DNA of 64,000 nt, from assembly GCA_025667525.1 (NCBI GenBank), contig CM046877.1, forward strand, positions 620,882,580 through 620,946,579, given 5' to 3'. This DNA is from Glebionis coronaria (taxonomy: Eukaryota > Streptophyta > Magnoliopsida > Asterales > Asteraceae). Numbering within the stretch: the first letter of the stretch is position 1; each line of letters starts with the position of its first letter. Of the stretch, positions 47,563 to 60,231 are shown piece by piece. The notes under the pieces are model-generated. The model was given only the letters and a program-made list of their open reading frames with translations, ran no database searches and was not told the DNA's origin. The translations under genes and the position numbers were made by a program.

Positions 47563-48484
47563 TGTCGGAGTATGCGATCGTTTAGCCATCGGAAATGAGT
47601 GAGCCTATCGGGGGTACACACTTAAACACGAAGATTACGGTTATTATATATTTAATATATGTAACTCGTTTATATTTATTAAATTATAATATGTTTCACG
47701 GTATATATTTAACGATTATTAGTTTAACCGTTGGACATTGTAGACTAATTTATATCGGTTAAATTAAATTAGAAGGACAAAATACAATTATATATATTTG
47801 GTCTCAAAATTGCATGCGGATATGAAATCACAATTCTATGCAAATAGAATATCACTGTCAAACATTAAATAAAACACATGTGATCTTCTTTTTAAATAAA
47901 ATATTTGTTGAAAGCATAGTATCATTTATTTTGAGACAATATATGTGTGCTTTCTTTGTTTTGTCAGTAACAAAGGGTGGTCAAAGAGACAAAGAGATAT
48001 TCTAATTACTTTTGTTTCTTTACTTACCTTTTGACACAAACAATTCACAGTATATAAACCAATGGTTTTTGATGCATCCGTGATCTGATCATTTGATGAG
48101 AAAAAAACACTTGTAATATTCTTTTGTCATACAAATAGACAAAATCATATTCCTTTGGTTTAAGTATTGTTCTTCTTTCATACGCACTATTCAAACGCAA
48201 TATCGTTTGATATTCGAATTAGTATTAAAGAACACTTGTTGTTAGTATTCGTGAAGCAACTACTAGCATCGTAGCATGCTCATTTGACGTGTGTGTGAGC
48301 AACCAGTGGAGACGGTTATTTTACCGTTAAGTTTCAAGATCAAGACTCATTTAATTGATTTAATCAATTAAACTAAAAGGTTAGTTTTTATTATTTTATT
48401 ATGAGTTAATCATAAATGTTATACTAGATCCATTCTGCTGCACACTCGTACTTAATGTTTAACTAGTATTCTAAAATCCCAACA
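47563..48484 (+). repeat. Copia 5' LTR, about 922 bp
   Basis: The right end is certain: CCCAACA at 48484 followed by the PBS. The left end is placed at TGTCGGAGTATGCG (47563) because it has the expected TGT-GGA start and a layout like the minus-strand Copia LTR, but no second LTR is in the window to confirm it. A TATA-like TATATAA is at 48051-48057. Confidence 0.65.
48051..48057 (+). promoter_or_regulatory. Copia LTR TATA box
   Basis: CAGTATATAAACC inside the LTR about 430 bp before its end; the most TATA-like site in the plausible U3 region. Transcription from it would begin the R region. Confidence 0.5.
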
Positions 48485-48485
48485 G

Positions 48486-48498
48486 TGGTATCAGAGCC
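48486..48498 (+). other. Primer-binding site, initiator tRNA-Met
   Basis: TGGTATCAGAGCC, a perfect initiator-Met-type PBS, is one base after the LTR end. Confidence 0.92.
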
Positions 48499-50056
48499 AT
48501 CGTATGGCATTTATGGGTTACACATAGATAAACACGCTAGATCCGCTTAAATACTCGCTTTATTTATTTTCTATGGCAATAACATGCATTCTTGCCATAA
48601 AGTTTTAATCTTGATCTAGATCTAATAAGATTGGGTAGGTTTATTAAATTGGTTAAGAAACAAAATTTTATTTTTATCCGTCAAAGACTTTAGCAATCAC
48701 GTTTGTGATGCATGCTCGTCACCAAGTACCTAGCAACTTGGTGAGGGTCTTTGATCCTCAAATTGGGGAAGACTCACTTTAGATCTTGGATCTTATATGA
48801 TTTACTGCTTTCATATAGAGTTTGTCTTCTTCTTCTACCCCTTTCTAGTCTGTTTTTATGTGCTTATTTGTTTTCCATTAAGAATTGCAAAACATAATAA
48901 TACAAGATTCTAGAAATCATAAAAACGGATCTCTACTTATATTGAAACTAGCTTTAAAAGTATGTCATATTAATACACTTATTTTTCCTTGCGAATCGGC
49001 TATGTGTTATTTGTTAAAACTTGTTTTCTGAACAAATCTTAATATTGACATAAGATCTATGAAACTTGTTTTTATTATAATCTAATTATTTTGCGAAATC
49101 ATATTGTCACTCGAGTTGGGCTTACAAACCGTAATGATGGCTTATAAACCATCTTCTCAACGACGTGATTTGCAAAATTAATTGGTTTATAATACTTAAA
49201 ATTACAACACCATTTTGTGCTTTACTAATGATAGACTTGCTATTGCACTACGTGTTCTAGTCAAGCTATCTAGGGTTTGAATGATCTTTAATGTTTCCCC
49301 GTGTCACATAATGTTTCGGCATATATGTGATAATTATCCCAAGCACTTGTGCCTTCGGGCGCATGAAGAGTAGGATATAGGGTTTGATCATTCTTTAATG
49401 CTTTCCCGCGGTAAACACGCCTAAAACCAAAAAAAAGTTAACAAAAGGTTTTTCTTAACTTGTGCTAAAGGATGATTGCATGCATCTTTCACATGTTTTG
49501 ACATTTGTTTTCTAAAACTTATGTGATACCTATTTGAATTTTTAAGTCTATGCCATCCAATTTAATAGCACTTGTTGTGGTTTTTCACCATCTGGTTAGA
49601 CCTAGGGCGAATCATGCACCCAAGGCGATTTTTGTCACTGGTCAGACCTTTGCCAACTATTGCATGCTTTAAATTGGTACGACTTAAGTCGAGTTCCCGA
49701 TCAGATTCGGAACCCGAGGCATAAGATGAGATGAAACATACTCATGATTTATTAGATGTAGAACAAGTTTGTTTGAGATGTTCAATGGTACTCGAAAGAG
49801 ATGTGAGAACTCCCATCCAAAACACTCTACAACAATAAAATTTATGAATCGTCTCATAAATCTAAGAGTTGCACTTGTAATGCAATTAACGCTCGACGCT
49901 TACCTCTTGCCCTACTTGATATTAGACGGTCGGACCTCTAATATTAAGTGGGAGTGCAAGCGAGGGGATCTTAGTCTCATAATGATTAATTGGGTAGTTA
50001 ATTATTTTGAGAATGTAATTATCGAAAATACTAATCGTTGAACTTTTATTTTGTAG
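48499..50056 (+). other. Copia 5' leader
   Basis: 1.56 kb between PBS and gag with no supported gene. The 90-codon frame at 49769-50041 has no recognisable content. Leader length is like that of the minus-strand relative. Confidence 0.7.
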
Positions 50057-50923
50057 ATGAATAATTCTACCTCTTGCTTAAACAACACGGTTGTTAAGTC
50101 TTTCCTTTAGAAAATGAAGCTGACTGAAACTAACTTTGTTGATTGGTATCGTGCTCTTCGGATAGCACTCGAAACTGATGACTTGGTTAAATACCTTGAG
50201 CAACCTATTCCTGATCTCCTGTTTCTTCCTCCTGGTGTTGAAGGTCCTCAACAAGACCCGGAGTACCACCATACTTGGGTTAAAAGGTCTAGAGAAATTG
50301 TTGGCCTTATGCTCATGACTATGTCCCCTAAACTCCAAAGGCTTTTGGAGGGTCATGGCGCATGGTCAATGATGGAGGAGTTGAAAACCATGTTCACTGA
50401 ACAAGCGGATCAAGAACTCCTTGATGTTGCACGTGCCTTTCACGCGTGTAAACATGAGGATCGGCAATCTGTGAGCTCTTATGTCTTAAAGATGAAGGGA
50501 TACATAGAGAATTCGTAACGTATCGGTCATCCCGTGTCACTGAACCTTGCAGTTAGCCTAATCTTAGCCTCACTGAATAAGTATTATGATAGGTTCGTGC
50601 AAGATTACAATATGCATGGCCTTGGGAAGACAATACCTGAGCTGTATGCCATGCTCAAGATATATGAGAAGATATTGCTAAAGAAGGTTGCACCTGCTAC
50701 TGCTAATACCATCAATGCTATTAGGGCGGGAAGGATCCAAAAGCCTAATAAGGCTAAACCGTCTAATGTTGTGAAGGGTAAGAATCATGGCAAATGGAAG
50801 AAAGTAGCAAACTTTACTCCCCGAACCAAGATTCCCCCTCCACCAAAGAGAGAGAATCCTGCAAAGGACGCCACTTGTCACCAATGCGGTGACATTGGTC
50901 ATTGGAAGAGAAACTGTCCATAG
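50057..50923 (+). pseudogene. Copia gag
   Basis: ATG at 50057 (MNNSTSCLNNTVVKSFL), then a TAG at 50108-50110, and gag core MKLTETNFVDWYRALRIALE, TMSPKLQRLLEGHGAW and ARAFHACKHEDRQSVSSYVL. A TAA lies at 50516-50518, then VSLNLAVSLILASLNKYYD and a complete knuckle CHQCGDIGHWKRNC directly before a TAG at 50921-50923. All parts are in one frame, so the breaks are substitutions and not indels. The gag is homologous to the one at 18509-19645. Confidence 0.9.
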
Positions 50924-50935
50924 TATCTCGTTGAG

Positions 50936-52217
50936 TTGTGGAAGAAGAAGAAGCTATCTCAAGCAGATAGCACTTCAGGTATCTTCACTATAGAACTCTT
51001 TACTTTTCCTAATAAATCCTGGGTTTATGACACTGGTTGTGGTACTCACATCTGTAATACTACTCAGGGACTAAGGATAAGTAGGAAGCTGAAGCCAGGA
51101 GCTTTGAACCTGTACGTGGGCAATGGTCATCGTGCAGCTGTCGAAGCCATTGGTGTTTTTCAATTATTTCTCCCTAGTGGGCTAGTAGTCATTTTGAATA
51201 ATTGTCATTACGCACCTTCTATTTCTAGAGGGATTGTTTCAGTTTTCCGTTTGTATGACGATGATTTTGTTAACCGTTTTGAGAATAATGCAATAATTTC
51301 AGTTTCAAAAGATAATGTGTTTTATTTTCGTGCTATTCCTCGTGATGGTATATATGAAATTGATATGTGTGATTCTAATGCAAACGACAGTTCTATTTAT
51401 GTTATAAGTAACAAAAGGGCCAAGTCTAACTTGGACTCTACACTCTTATGGCATTGTCGCCTTGGCCACATAAGCAAAAAGCGCATTAAGCAATTACAAA
51501 TTGATGGATTGCTTAAGTCAAACGATGATGATTCCTTTGACAAGTGTGTTTCATGTTTATCTGGTAAGATGGCACGTAAACCTTATTCACATCAAATGGA
51601 GAGGGCTAAAGATCTGCTTGGACTTATACACACCGATGTATGCGGCCCATTCAGAACCGTGTCGAGACAAGGTGCAAGCTACTTCGTCACTTTCACTGAC
51701 GACTATAGTCGTTATGGTTATGTTTACTTGCTAAAGCATAAACATGAAGTGTTTGAAACATTTAAGGTGTTTCAAAAAGAAGTAGAAAATCAACTCGGTA
51801 AAACCATAAAGGCACTACGTTCTAATCGTGGAGGTGAATTTATGAGTTATGAATTTTTGGATCATCTTAAGGAGCATGGGATTATTTTCCATAGAACTCC
51901 TCCATACACTCCACAACATAATGGTGTGTCTGAGAGGAGAAATAGAACCCTAGTAGATATGGTTCGCTCCATGATGGCCCAAACAACTCTTCCAAAGTCC
52001 TTTTGGGATTATGCTCTTGAGTCTGCTGCACGCATTCTCAATATGGTTCCAACTAAGAAGGTTGAAAAGACTCCATACGATGTATGGCATGGGCAAGCCC
52101 CTAAGTTGTCTTACTAAAAGGTCTGGGGATGTGAGGCTCTTGTTAAGCGTGATACGCTTAATAAACCTGACAAACTTGAACCCAGATCGATTAAGTGTAT
52201 CTTTGTAGGATACCAAA
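50936..52217 (+). pseudogene. Copia protease and integrase
   Basis: In the same frame as gag. The protease active site is WVYDTGCGTHICN. The pre-integrase segment is LLWHCRLGHISKKRIKQLQ with KCVSCLSGK. The integrase core has HTDVCGP, the second acidic block RSNRGGEF (Asp replaced by Asn, unlike RSDRGGEY in the minus-strand relative) and NGVSERRNR. A TAA at 52115-52117 follows KLSY, and a 1-bp deletion near 52212 shifts the frame. The Asn substitution alone should abolish strand transfer. Confidence 0.9.
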
Positions 52218-52768
52218 GGAAACAATGGGTTACTCCTTCTATTACCCACCCGAGAACAAAGTCATTGTTGCTCGTAATGCTGAATTCCTAGAGAGCAATC
52301 TCATGAATCAAGAAGCAAGTGGGAGTTTAGAAGATCTTGAAGTAATTCAAGATGAAGATATACATGCTTCTGAAAACACTAGCGATCATGAAGAGGATGA
52401 TCAAGAAATTGATGAACCTATAAGTGATATTGCTCCCATTCGAAAGTCTACAAGGACTAGGCGTGCTCCTGACCGTATGTGTTTATACATTGACGTTGAG
52501 GAACATGAGTTAGGGGATCATGGTGAACCTACTAATTATAAAGTTGCATTAGCAGATCTTGAATCTGAAAAATGATGTGGAGATGCAATCCATGAAAGAC
52601 AATGATGTATGGATCTTAGTTGACCTTCCTCCTAACGCTAGAACAGTTAGCAGCAAGTGGTTATACAAGAAGAAGACCGACATGGATGGCAATGTACACA
52701 CCTTTAAAGCTCGATATGTAGCGAGGGGCTTCACTCAAACCTATGGGGTTGATTATGAAGAAACCTTC
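52218..52768 (+). pseudogene. Copia integrase C terminus and start of reverse transcriptase
   Basis: PKETMGYSFYYPPENKVIV and the acidic hinge (HEEDDQEIDEPISD, STRTRRAPDRM) are read in 52195-52575. A small deletion near 52573 shifts to the frame with NDVWILVDLPPNARTV and SSKWLYKKKTDMDG, reaching GVDYEETF. The frame is cut there by the Gypsy insertion; RT homology resumes at 62864. Confidence 0.88.
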
Positions 52769-55393
52769 TGTGACAACCCTGGTTTTGAGGTTCGTCACTT
52801 AGTTTTATTTTGTGCTAGTTACGTGTCTTTATGTGTTTATGTGCTTATTGGTGTGTATATACTGTGGTTTGGATATCGTTTCCGGTACCGGGTACCTTGT
52901 GAGTGAAACGATGTGTGATGATTTCATGTTCATGAGTTCACAATTAGTGACTATGAAATGAAATGGTGTTATTTTGGTGTTTACGTATACGTATAAGTAT
53001 TATAGTAATAGTGTATTTTTAGGATTTACAGTTTAGCATTTAGAGGTCTCGAATGAGGTAATTAGTCATATGAATATTTTTCGGGATGGTTTTAGGTCAT
53101 TTAGGACTTAATTATAAAGTTTATTTCAAAATTTGAGATTTTTTTTAAAAGTGTATATTTTACGACTTTTTCGGTAAAACGCGTAAATTTGACTAGTTTT
53201 ACGGTTTTGAGGTTTTGGAGGCTTTAGGAGCTGAAATAAATTAAGGAAATTAATGTAATATTATTATTACATATATTAATAATAAAAATAAATAAAAAAC
53301 GAATTTTAGGGGTGTTAGGTCGGTTTGGGAAAAAAAAGAAAAAGAGGAAAAAAAGGAAACAAGTGTTATAATTGGACTAGGATTCTTGTGTACAATATAT
53401 AATGTTTTACTAAACAAAAAATAAAAACATAAATCCCTGGAGCTAATAAAATTCGTGGGTTTCACTAAAAAATGTTAGGTTTCTTCATAATTTTGGGGGT
53501 TTTTCATCTTTCATTAATCATAAGGTAAAACCTTCAAATCCCTTTTTAATTTAATTGTTTTAATGATTTCTTAATCATTCTTATGATGGATTAGGGTTAG
53601 GGTTTATATAAAATCAGTAAATTAATGATGTTATAATCATAATATGATGATCATATAATCTAGGGCTTGTATTAGATGGGGTTATGGGTAATTAATTAGT
53701 TCAATTTGTTTAAACCCGTTTTTAAAAACTGGGCAGATTTTGAGTCAATTGTTTTGATCATATCGGGAGTTCTAAAAACTCTTATTTTACGATCCAAGTA
53801 CCCCTGGAAAGATATTTTAAGTGGATTTCCAATGCAAGAAACGAGAACTAAATTGGAGGTCGGGAAGTGGGTCAATAACAGGTTACAACAGTCGGAGGTC
53901 AAAACAGTTTTGAATTCAGCCTGTTTTCTTTTTAAGTTTTGGGTTGTTTGGGGTACTTAGGGTTGCATTGGGATCTTCTCACGAACGTGAGAGATGGTTT
54001 ATATATTGTATTAAGTATTTGCACTTGGGCTAAGGTTGTGGTTTAGGGTAAGACCCCTTAATGGTAACAAACTTTTAGTACGTTTAAAATCACGAAATCT
54101 GGAATGACAAAAGTAGATATATGTATATCGGGGCCTTAACAGTAGCTTTAAGATTAGGGCAAGTGGGATGTGTTAGACAACATATGTAAAGGTATGAATA
54201 TTCCTTTTACAGAGATCATGGTTATGTTTAAGGGGGAGATCGACCCATAGTTTAAGGTATGAAAAACGGGACAGTTTTGGGTAAAATGTTAACGGGACGG
54301 GTTATGAAGTAAAAGGAGTTAAGGGCTTTATAGAGGGGTGTAATGAGATGCTTAGAGCATATAAATGAGGTATTTATATAGGAGGAGGCTAGATGTCCAT
54401 CATAGGTTGATGAGCCGTTTTAGTGATTGGTTTATGTTTTGACTATGTGTTTTTCGTTTGTTAGCTTTTTGCTAGTGCGAGGACATTTGGAGAAGCTCAA
54501 TCAGGTGAGTTTCATAGTCCCATGTTTACTATTGATTTTGACTTCCAGATGGGATGGAAGAGACACTGTGTTGAGTTATTTTCTAAATTGATGCTGTGAA
54601 TGTGTTTGTGATTTGAGATGGACTTGTGTGTACATTATGTGATTAACTGCTATGTGATTTTTGATTGTGTATGATTTGGATCGGGGGACACGTGCCGTCT
54701 CAGTTATTGTGGTTTGACAAGGTAGTAGCCTTGAGGTTTGAAAAGGTAGTGACCTTGAGGTTTGACAAGGTAGTGGCCTTGTGGTTTGACAAGGTAGTGG
54801 CCTTGGGATAGGTACATAGTGTGATCATCTATGGTACCATGTTGTTTGGCAAGGTAGGAGCCTTGGATTTTGGTTTGGAATGATTGATCTTGAATGCTAG
54901 TTGTTAATACATAATTGTAGCACATTGTCCATATGTTATTGTATTTGTGTTCGTTATTCACAGCTTGTAATTGATTTAGCGTTGGAGTCTAAACCTATGA
55001 CTCTCACCAACTTTATGTTGACGTGTTTTAAGGTCTCTTTCAGGTGTGGATATAGTTAAGCTTGAGGATAGAAGTGGCTAGACTTGGATGCCTTAGGATT
55101 GCATATAGAAGGAGATCCCCGTTCCTTCTTAGTTTACCTTTATGTTTTTTTTTGAATAAGTGATACTGTTGGCACCTATATGTTTGTTTTGTTTGTGTTA
55201 CTTGTTTGTCTTGGGTAAGAGGTAGGACTGTTACCTACTTACCTAGACTCCTGCTTTTGATGAGATATTGTCATGACTTTTGTGTCACCATTTTATGACA
55301 TTTCTTATTTCATATAGTTATCTCTATAGACACGCCATGTTGTGATGATATCCATACGTCGCGCCCCATATTCTGCCATGGTGGGGTGAGACA
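52769..55393 (+). repeat. Gypsy 5' LTR, 2625 bp
   Basis: Starts TGTGACAACCCTGG and ends GTGGGGTGAGACA (the 3' copy ends GTGTGACA). It includes four 24-bp tandem units at 54712-54807. There are scattered single-base differences from 60232-62858. Confidence 0.9.
54712..54807 (+). repeat. Four 24-bp tandem units with short hairpins (5' LTR)
   Basis: Each unit reads GTTTGACAAGGTAGTNGCCTTG plus two bases. CAAGG and CCTTG within a unit can pair (unit 2 has a mismatch). A fifth relative, GTTTGGCAAGGTAGGAGCCTTG, is at 54843-54864. The reverse strand reads as repeated HYLVKPQG residues, which I regard as incidental. Confidence 0.9.
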
Positions 55394-55397
55394 GAAT

Positions 55398-55410
55398 GGT
55401 ATTAGAGACA
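55398..55410 (+). other. Gypsy PBS, initiator tRNA-Met type, diverged
   Basis: TGGTATTAGAGAC, two mismatches from TGGTATCAGAGCC, four bases after the LTR end. Confidence 0.75.
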
Positions 55411-58249
55411 ATGGTTATAGAGAATTAGGTTGCCTAGTCGCGTAGTCTAGTCTATAGCTTAAGGGTCCCTACATATATGCGTCATAGGAGTATGTGTGCA
55501 TTTATTATAATTAATGTGTTTGGATGTTATTTATTGCGATGTTTTGACTAGTATGAATTGAACCGTAGTATGTTCATACTTAGTCACATGTTATTTTCTT
55601 TTCTGGTTTATGACTAGTGCGGGTTGAACCATAATCGTCCACGCTAGTCACTGTTGTATTTTGCTTCAATTGTACATTATAGTACATAATTTAATACAAG
55701 GTAGTTTCTATCTTTTATCGAGTTATTTTACATACCTGAGGTATGTTACTTTTGTTTTGATGTTTAAGTCATGTTCCCTAAGAATCGTGTGGTGGTTCGA
55801 GCTACTAGGAGTACACGGGTAGGAAGGATTTTAAGCTGTTTCCACTCTTACGGGCGACATGACTTATAACTTATTATGTTTCGTTTTGGATTTAGTCTAT
55901 GCTGTTTTAGATAGACTATGGATTTTTGTATTCCAAGAGTATTACTATGTTATTTTAATAGATGGAGTTTTTGACCTTATTGTTTATGTGGTTATGAGCT
56001 TATGTGAGTAGATGGATTTATGTGTTATATGTTGTATTGATTCTTATAAGTGTCATCATAGGAGGGAGTGCATTGGGGAAAGGGTAATTGTATAAGTATG
56101 GTGGCCAACATAGTTATACAAGTACCACAACTTCAATGGGTTCTCAAGTATGATTGCATGAAAGAGGGTTAGTACATGCTTGTATATGGTGAGATGTAGA
56201 ATTTGGGTATACGTATTATATATGAGTTTATGTAATGGCTGCCTATGATATGGCTATTGTTCTTTTTGTGTTATATGTTTTGGATTATAGTTGTGTTGTG
56301 TGATTATGGGGTCACACGATATGGTTTGGTTTTGGAGGTGGGCTTTATGCCTTGTTGTGGCACGGTTAGATGGTGATTACTCGTATGGAAAAACGAGCGT
56401 ATAAAGCGATTGATTGACTTGACATGTATGATAACGAGTATGTTTGCGAGATTCGATAGGTATATATATGCGGATGTATATATACTACTACGTGTTTGGT
56501 TATGGTATATGGTCGTTCACTAGTTATTATAACTTGAACATACCTCGTGTTTGTCGTGTTTTATGGTGCTGGAGTTTGTTGGAGTTCCACCGACGTTTTG
56601 AATCTTTTGAAGTGTATCTTGTAGCGTATTCTTTGAGTCTCGTATTTCACGTGTACGTTTTAAAATGGTGTTTTGGGTTTCAAGTCTACTGAAATAACTT
56701 GGGATTTCTTTTGAGATAATGAAATATTTTGTGTTGGGTCTTGCATTTCTTTTGGTCGGTATATATTGAGTTAGATGGTTGGTTGCATTCGGTAAATAAG
56801 GGTAAGGTGTGGGAGTCGTGTTTGAAACAAGATGTAACATAAGATTTCTTTTAATCAACACTTATATATTTCAAATTCTAAAAGACTTTCTTTGAAATAA
56901 AGCGAAGTAAAAATTTCTTTCTACCTACATAGTTTATATAATTGAGTTTGACCAATTTATGTCATTTTTAATTATTTATACAAGGTTAAATTGAGTTTAT
57001 GAAGATTTCACATACAATTATATGTGTCATTTAAAAGGATTACATTGATCACTAAGTTTATTCTTTAGTTTTTTTTAAAAAACAACTAATATAAAACTGA
57101 TTTGGTCATAACTTGTTCGTTTTTAGAGCTTTTTGAGTGATTCAAAAGCCAAAAATTATTTACTCGGTACATACTTTTCAAATATTCAGAATGTATAGTC
57201 ATGGGAGATCAGTATCTTGGCCGAAATTATTGTACAAGTGTCGGGTTAGAAGTTGAGTTTGAATAGTAGTTTATTTTTTTGATTTGGGATGCACGGGATA
57301 CCTAGTTTTTGAGTTGAGTTTTGAGTTCGTCAAGAGGGTTGTTTGTAGATTGTTTGAGTCACATAGATGTGGGAGGTAATACTAAATAAAAAAAAGATAT
57401 ATATTCTTTTGGAAAAGTCGATCTTTTGCACGGTTTAAATAATATGTCGCGGGGCGTAATATGTATGGTTGCCATTGGGTGTTTCTTGGATTATTTTTCG
57501 TTGTCATGGGTCATTTTGAATTGATACACGTACTGGGTTTGAGTTTTCTTTTGAGTCTCGTGGTTTTGAATTGTTTTAACTGGTGCACGTGAAATTTCGT
57601 TAGTTATCCGTGGGTTTGATTCGTTGATCGTATCTGATGGATTCAGGATGTAGTTTTGGTTTCATATTGTTCGGGAGCGTTGAGGTAGTCGTATGAAAGA
57701 CTTGGTCGCGCCTACACGCTTAAGTAGGTGACCATGATAGAACGGTTGGAATACCCTTGGTGGGCAGGAAAGAAGTTTGTAGAACTAAGGTGGTCATGAG
57801 GTCTCTTAGGAGTACCAAGGAGATAAATAGAGATTTGTGGGATACTAGCACAAGTAACGCGCCGTAGAGAGTGTTGGAAAGGGATACAATACCTCAAAGG
57901 TATTTATGATTGTTCGTAGGGTATGTAAGTTTTCTGAAAATTTCCTGAAATTTAGTAGGTTTGCCTATTACGGTGAGGTAGAACCATAAATAGAGCAAGT
58001 AGGAGAGGTGAGAGGAGTTGTAGTTAGTGCCTTTCCAAGGCAAATCATTGATGGAGTGATTTGAAAACAAGAGCTGTTAGAAATTGTAGGGAATGCCGGA
58101 TAAAAGTTGAGTTGCTTAGTAGTAGATTGGATGTGGAAAGTGGTTGAGTGATCTGATGAGAGGAAGCATTGGTCTTTTAAAATGCGTGTAGAATTTTGCA
58201 AGTAGAACGAGGTAGGAATTTATTCGTATTGCCGCTAAGAGAGGGTGAA
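55411..58249 (+). pseudogene. Gypsy interior, gag region with little recognisable coding
   Basis: A possible gag start at 55771 reads MFPKNRVVVRATRSTRVGRI but stops after 32 codons. The rest (55870-58249) shows no domain I can name; it is G/T-rich with short frames only. Confidence 0.45.
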
Positions 58250-59920
58250 GGAGGACATAGTTGAAACTGCTAAGGATGTTGTATGAACGCTTTGGGTTTA
58301 CGGTTATGCATTTGGCTTCGCCAAGCACTAGCGGATTTCATGGAGACAATGAAGCGAGTGTGCATGAACGTATATAAATGAGTTGTCATCGGGAGTATCG
58401 ACGACATCTTGATCTACTCAAAGTCTAAGAAGGAGAGTGAGGCGAAGTATGTGTTGGTTTTGGAGTGGAACTATACGTGAGATATTCAAAGTGTGAGTTT
58501 TAGTATTAAGTCTACCATGATGAGTAGTTAGAGATGATGGCATATCATGGAACCAGCGAGGGGCGAAGTGAAGAAGGATGAGGAAGCATTTTGGAGGCTG
58601 AAGAGGTGGATGGGATAATGAGCCGATCTTGGCATTATCGGAAGGACTGGATGAATTCGCGAAGCATGACGATACGTGGAGCAAAGAATTGGACGCGTAT
58701 GAGGACGACAAAGAAAGGCGATCACTTATACGTTGCAGGAACTGAAGATTTGGAAGAATTGGATAGACTTAGTTAGTGGAGCTGGACTATTATATCTGCC
58801 TAGAATGCTAGAGGCATTTGGTGTACGAGACGTGGAGAATGATCTATACGGATCATGAACGTCTCCAACACATATTCCATCGTCTTGATTGAACATTTGG
58901 CAAAGGTTAAGTGGTGAAAGAAAATTGCAAGGCCAAGTACCATCTGGGAAAGGCAAGCATGGTTGATGAGACATGGAATAAGAAGAATGAAGTGAAGCTG
59001 AGACGAACTTGAACTATAGGGATGACGTATTAGGGCGGCTTGGATGAAAGATGTAGGTTGCACGAGTTGAGTTGTCTAAAGCAGAGAACGCATCAACATG
59101 TATGTTGCGTGGCTTGGACAATCATATGGAGAAAAGGACGTAGACTATACTTCCTACATAGATAGGAGTAGCTTAGAAAGGGGCGATGTAAGGACGAAGT
59201 TGGTGGAAGGGATACATAATGCGTTGGACGATTAAGTACGATGAGAGTTGGGTGATAGTCGATAGACTGACTAATTCATCACCTATTTCCAGAGGAATGA
59301 GAAGTCACGTAGTTGGGAAGTTGGAAAAACTAATGGATCTATGAAAGACCGTCGTAGGTCACTTTGTAAGGAAATTGGAATTTTTAAGTAGTTTGGAGTA
59401 CGGACTGAAGAGAGTTGATGAACATGATTGGATATGAGTATATCCAGCTAACTGGGAAAAGGATAGACAAGTTAGATATTTGTACAACCTTAGGAGTTAC
59501 ACAGAGGGCATGGGTGATTGATTTAGAGGGAGTTAGAAAACTCTTTAGCGATGGCTGAGTTTTCATATAACGATAGTTATCATGCTAGAAGTCGATAAAT
59601 GCCATTTGAGGCACTATGTGAAAGGATAGGGTGAGATGTCCCCATTGTGGACTAGAAATGGTAAAAGAGGCTACTAATGTGGTAGTGATGTTTGTGGAAA
59701 GGATGAGTGCAACAAGGGATGCTATATATAAAGGAGGAAACCACTAGAGTTAGTGACAGAGTTATGTATGAAGTTTCACCCATAGTAACGGGTGGTATGA
59801 TTTGGTAAAATGGAAGAGTTGATGTAGAGTTTTGTAGGTCCATTTATGATCTTTGGAAAGATCGGACCAGTAGATTATGGGTATAGAATTACCTGAGGAA
59901 AATGAGTTGTATACATGATA
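58250..59920 (+). pseudogene. Gypsy pol relic (RT, RNase H, integrase)
   Basis: Islands of homology appear in Gypsy order: FGFTVMHLAS (RT) near 58290, [18 protein letters not shown] at about 58386-58440 (the catalytic box, with SIDD in place of the usual FIDD), IYTDHERLQHIFH at 58844-58882 (RNase H), MAEFSYNDSYHAR at 59551-59590 and MPFEALCER at 59599-59625 (integrase C terminus), and a GPF-type segment near 59840-59860 followed by IHDTFQV-like residues at 59910-59935. Between them frames shift and stop every few dozen bases. No functional product is possible. Confidence 0.8.
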
Positions 59921-60231
59921 CATTTCAAGTATTGAGATTGGTAAATGTTGTTTGAGAATGCATTTTGCATGTACAGTTATTCGGGACTTGTGTTAATAAG
60001 AGTCTTTGTTTTATCAAAGAGCCATTTGTGAGATTTATTGACTGTGAGGTCAAGAGTTTGGCAATGAGTTTAATTATTTTTGGTTGTATATGTGGTATTT
60101 TGAAACTTGAACTAAAGTTCACGTGGAAATGAGGGGAGTTCATTTAGAACAAGTATCCTCGTGTGATTTGTTGTTTGTGTGTTGATCCTAAGGAGTAATA
60201 TCGGGACGAGATTTCTATTAGGAGGGAGTGA
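59921..60231 (+). other. Gypsy 3' internal region and polypurine tract
   Basis: No gene. It ends TAGGAGGGAGTGA (60219-60231), a purine-rich tract directly before the 3' LTR. Confidence 0.7.

Noticed and set aside
49769..50041. 90-codon ORF in the Copia leader
   Set aside because: Lies between PBS and gag, has no recognisable domain and no counterpart seen in the minus-strand relative.
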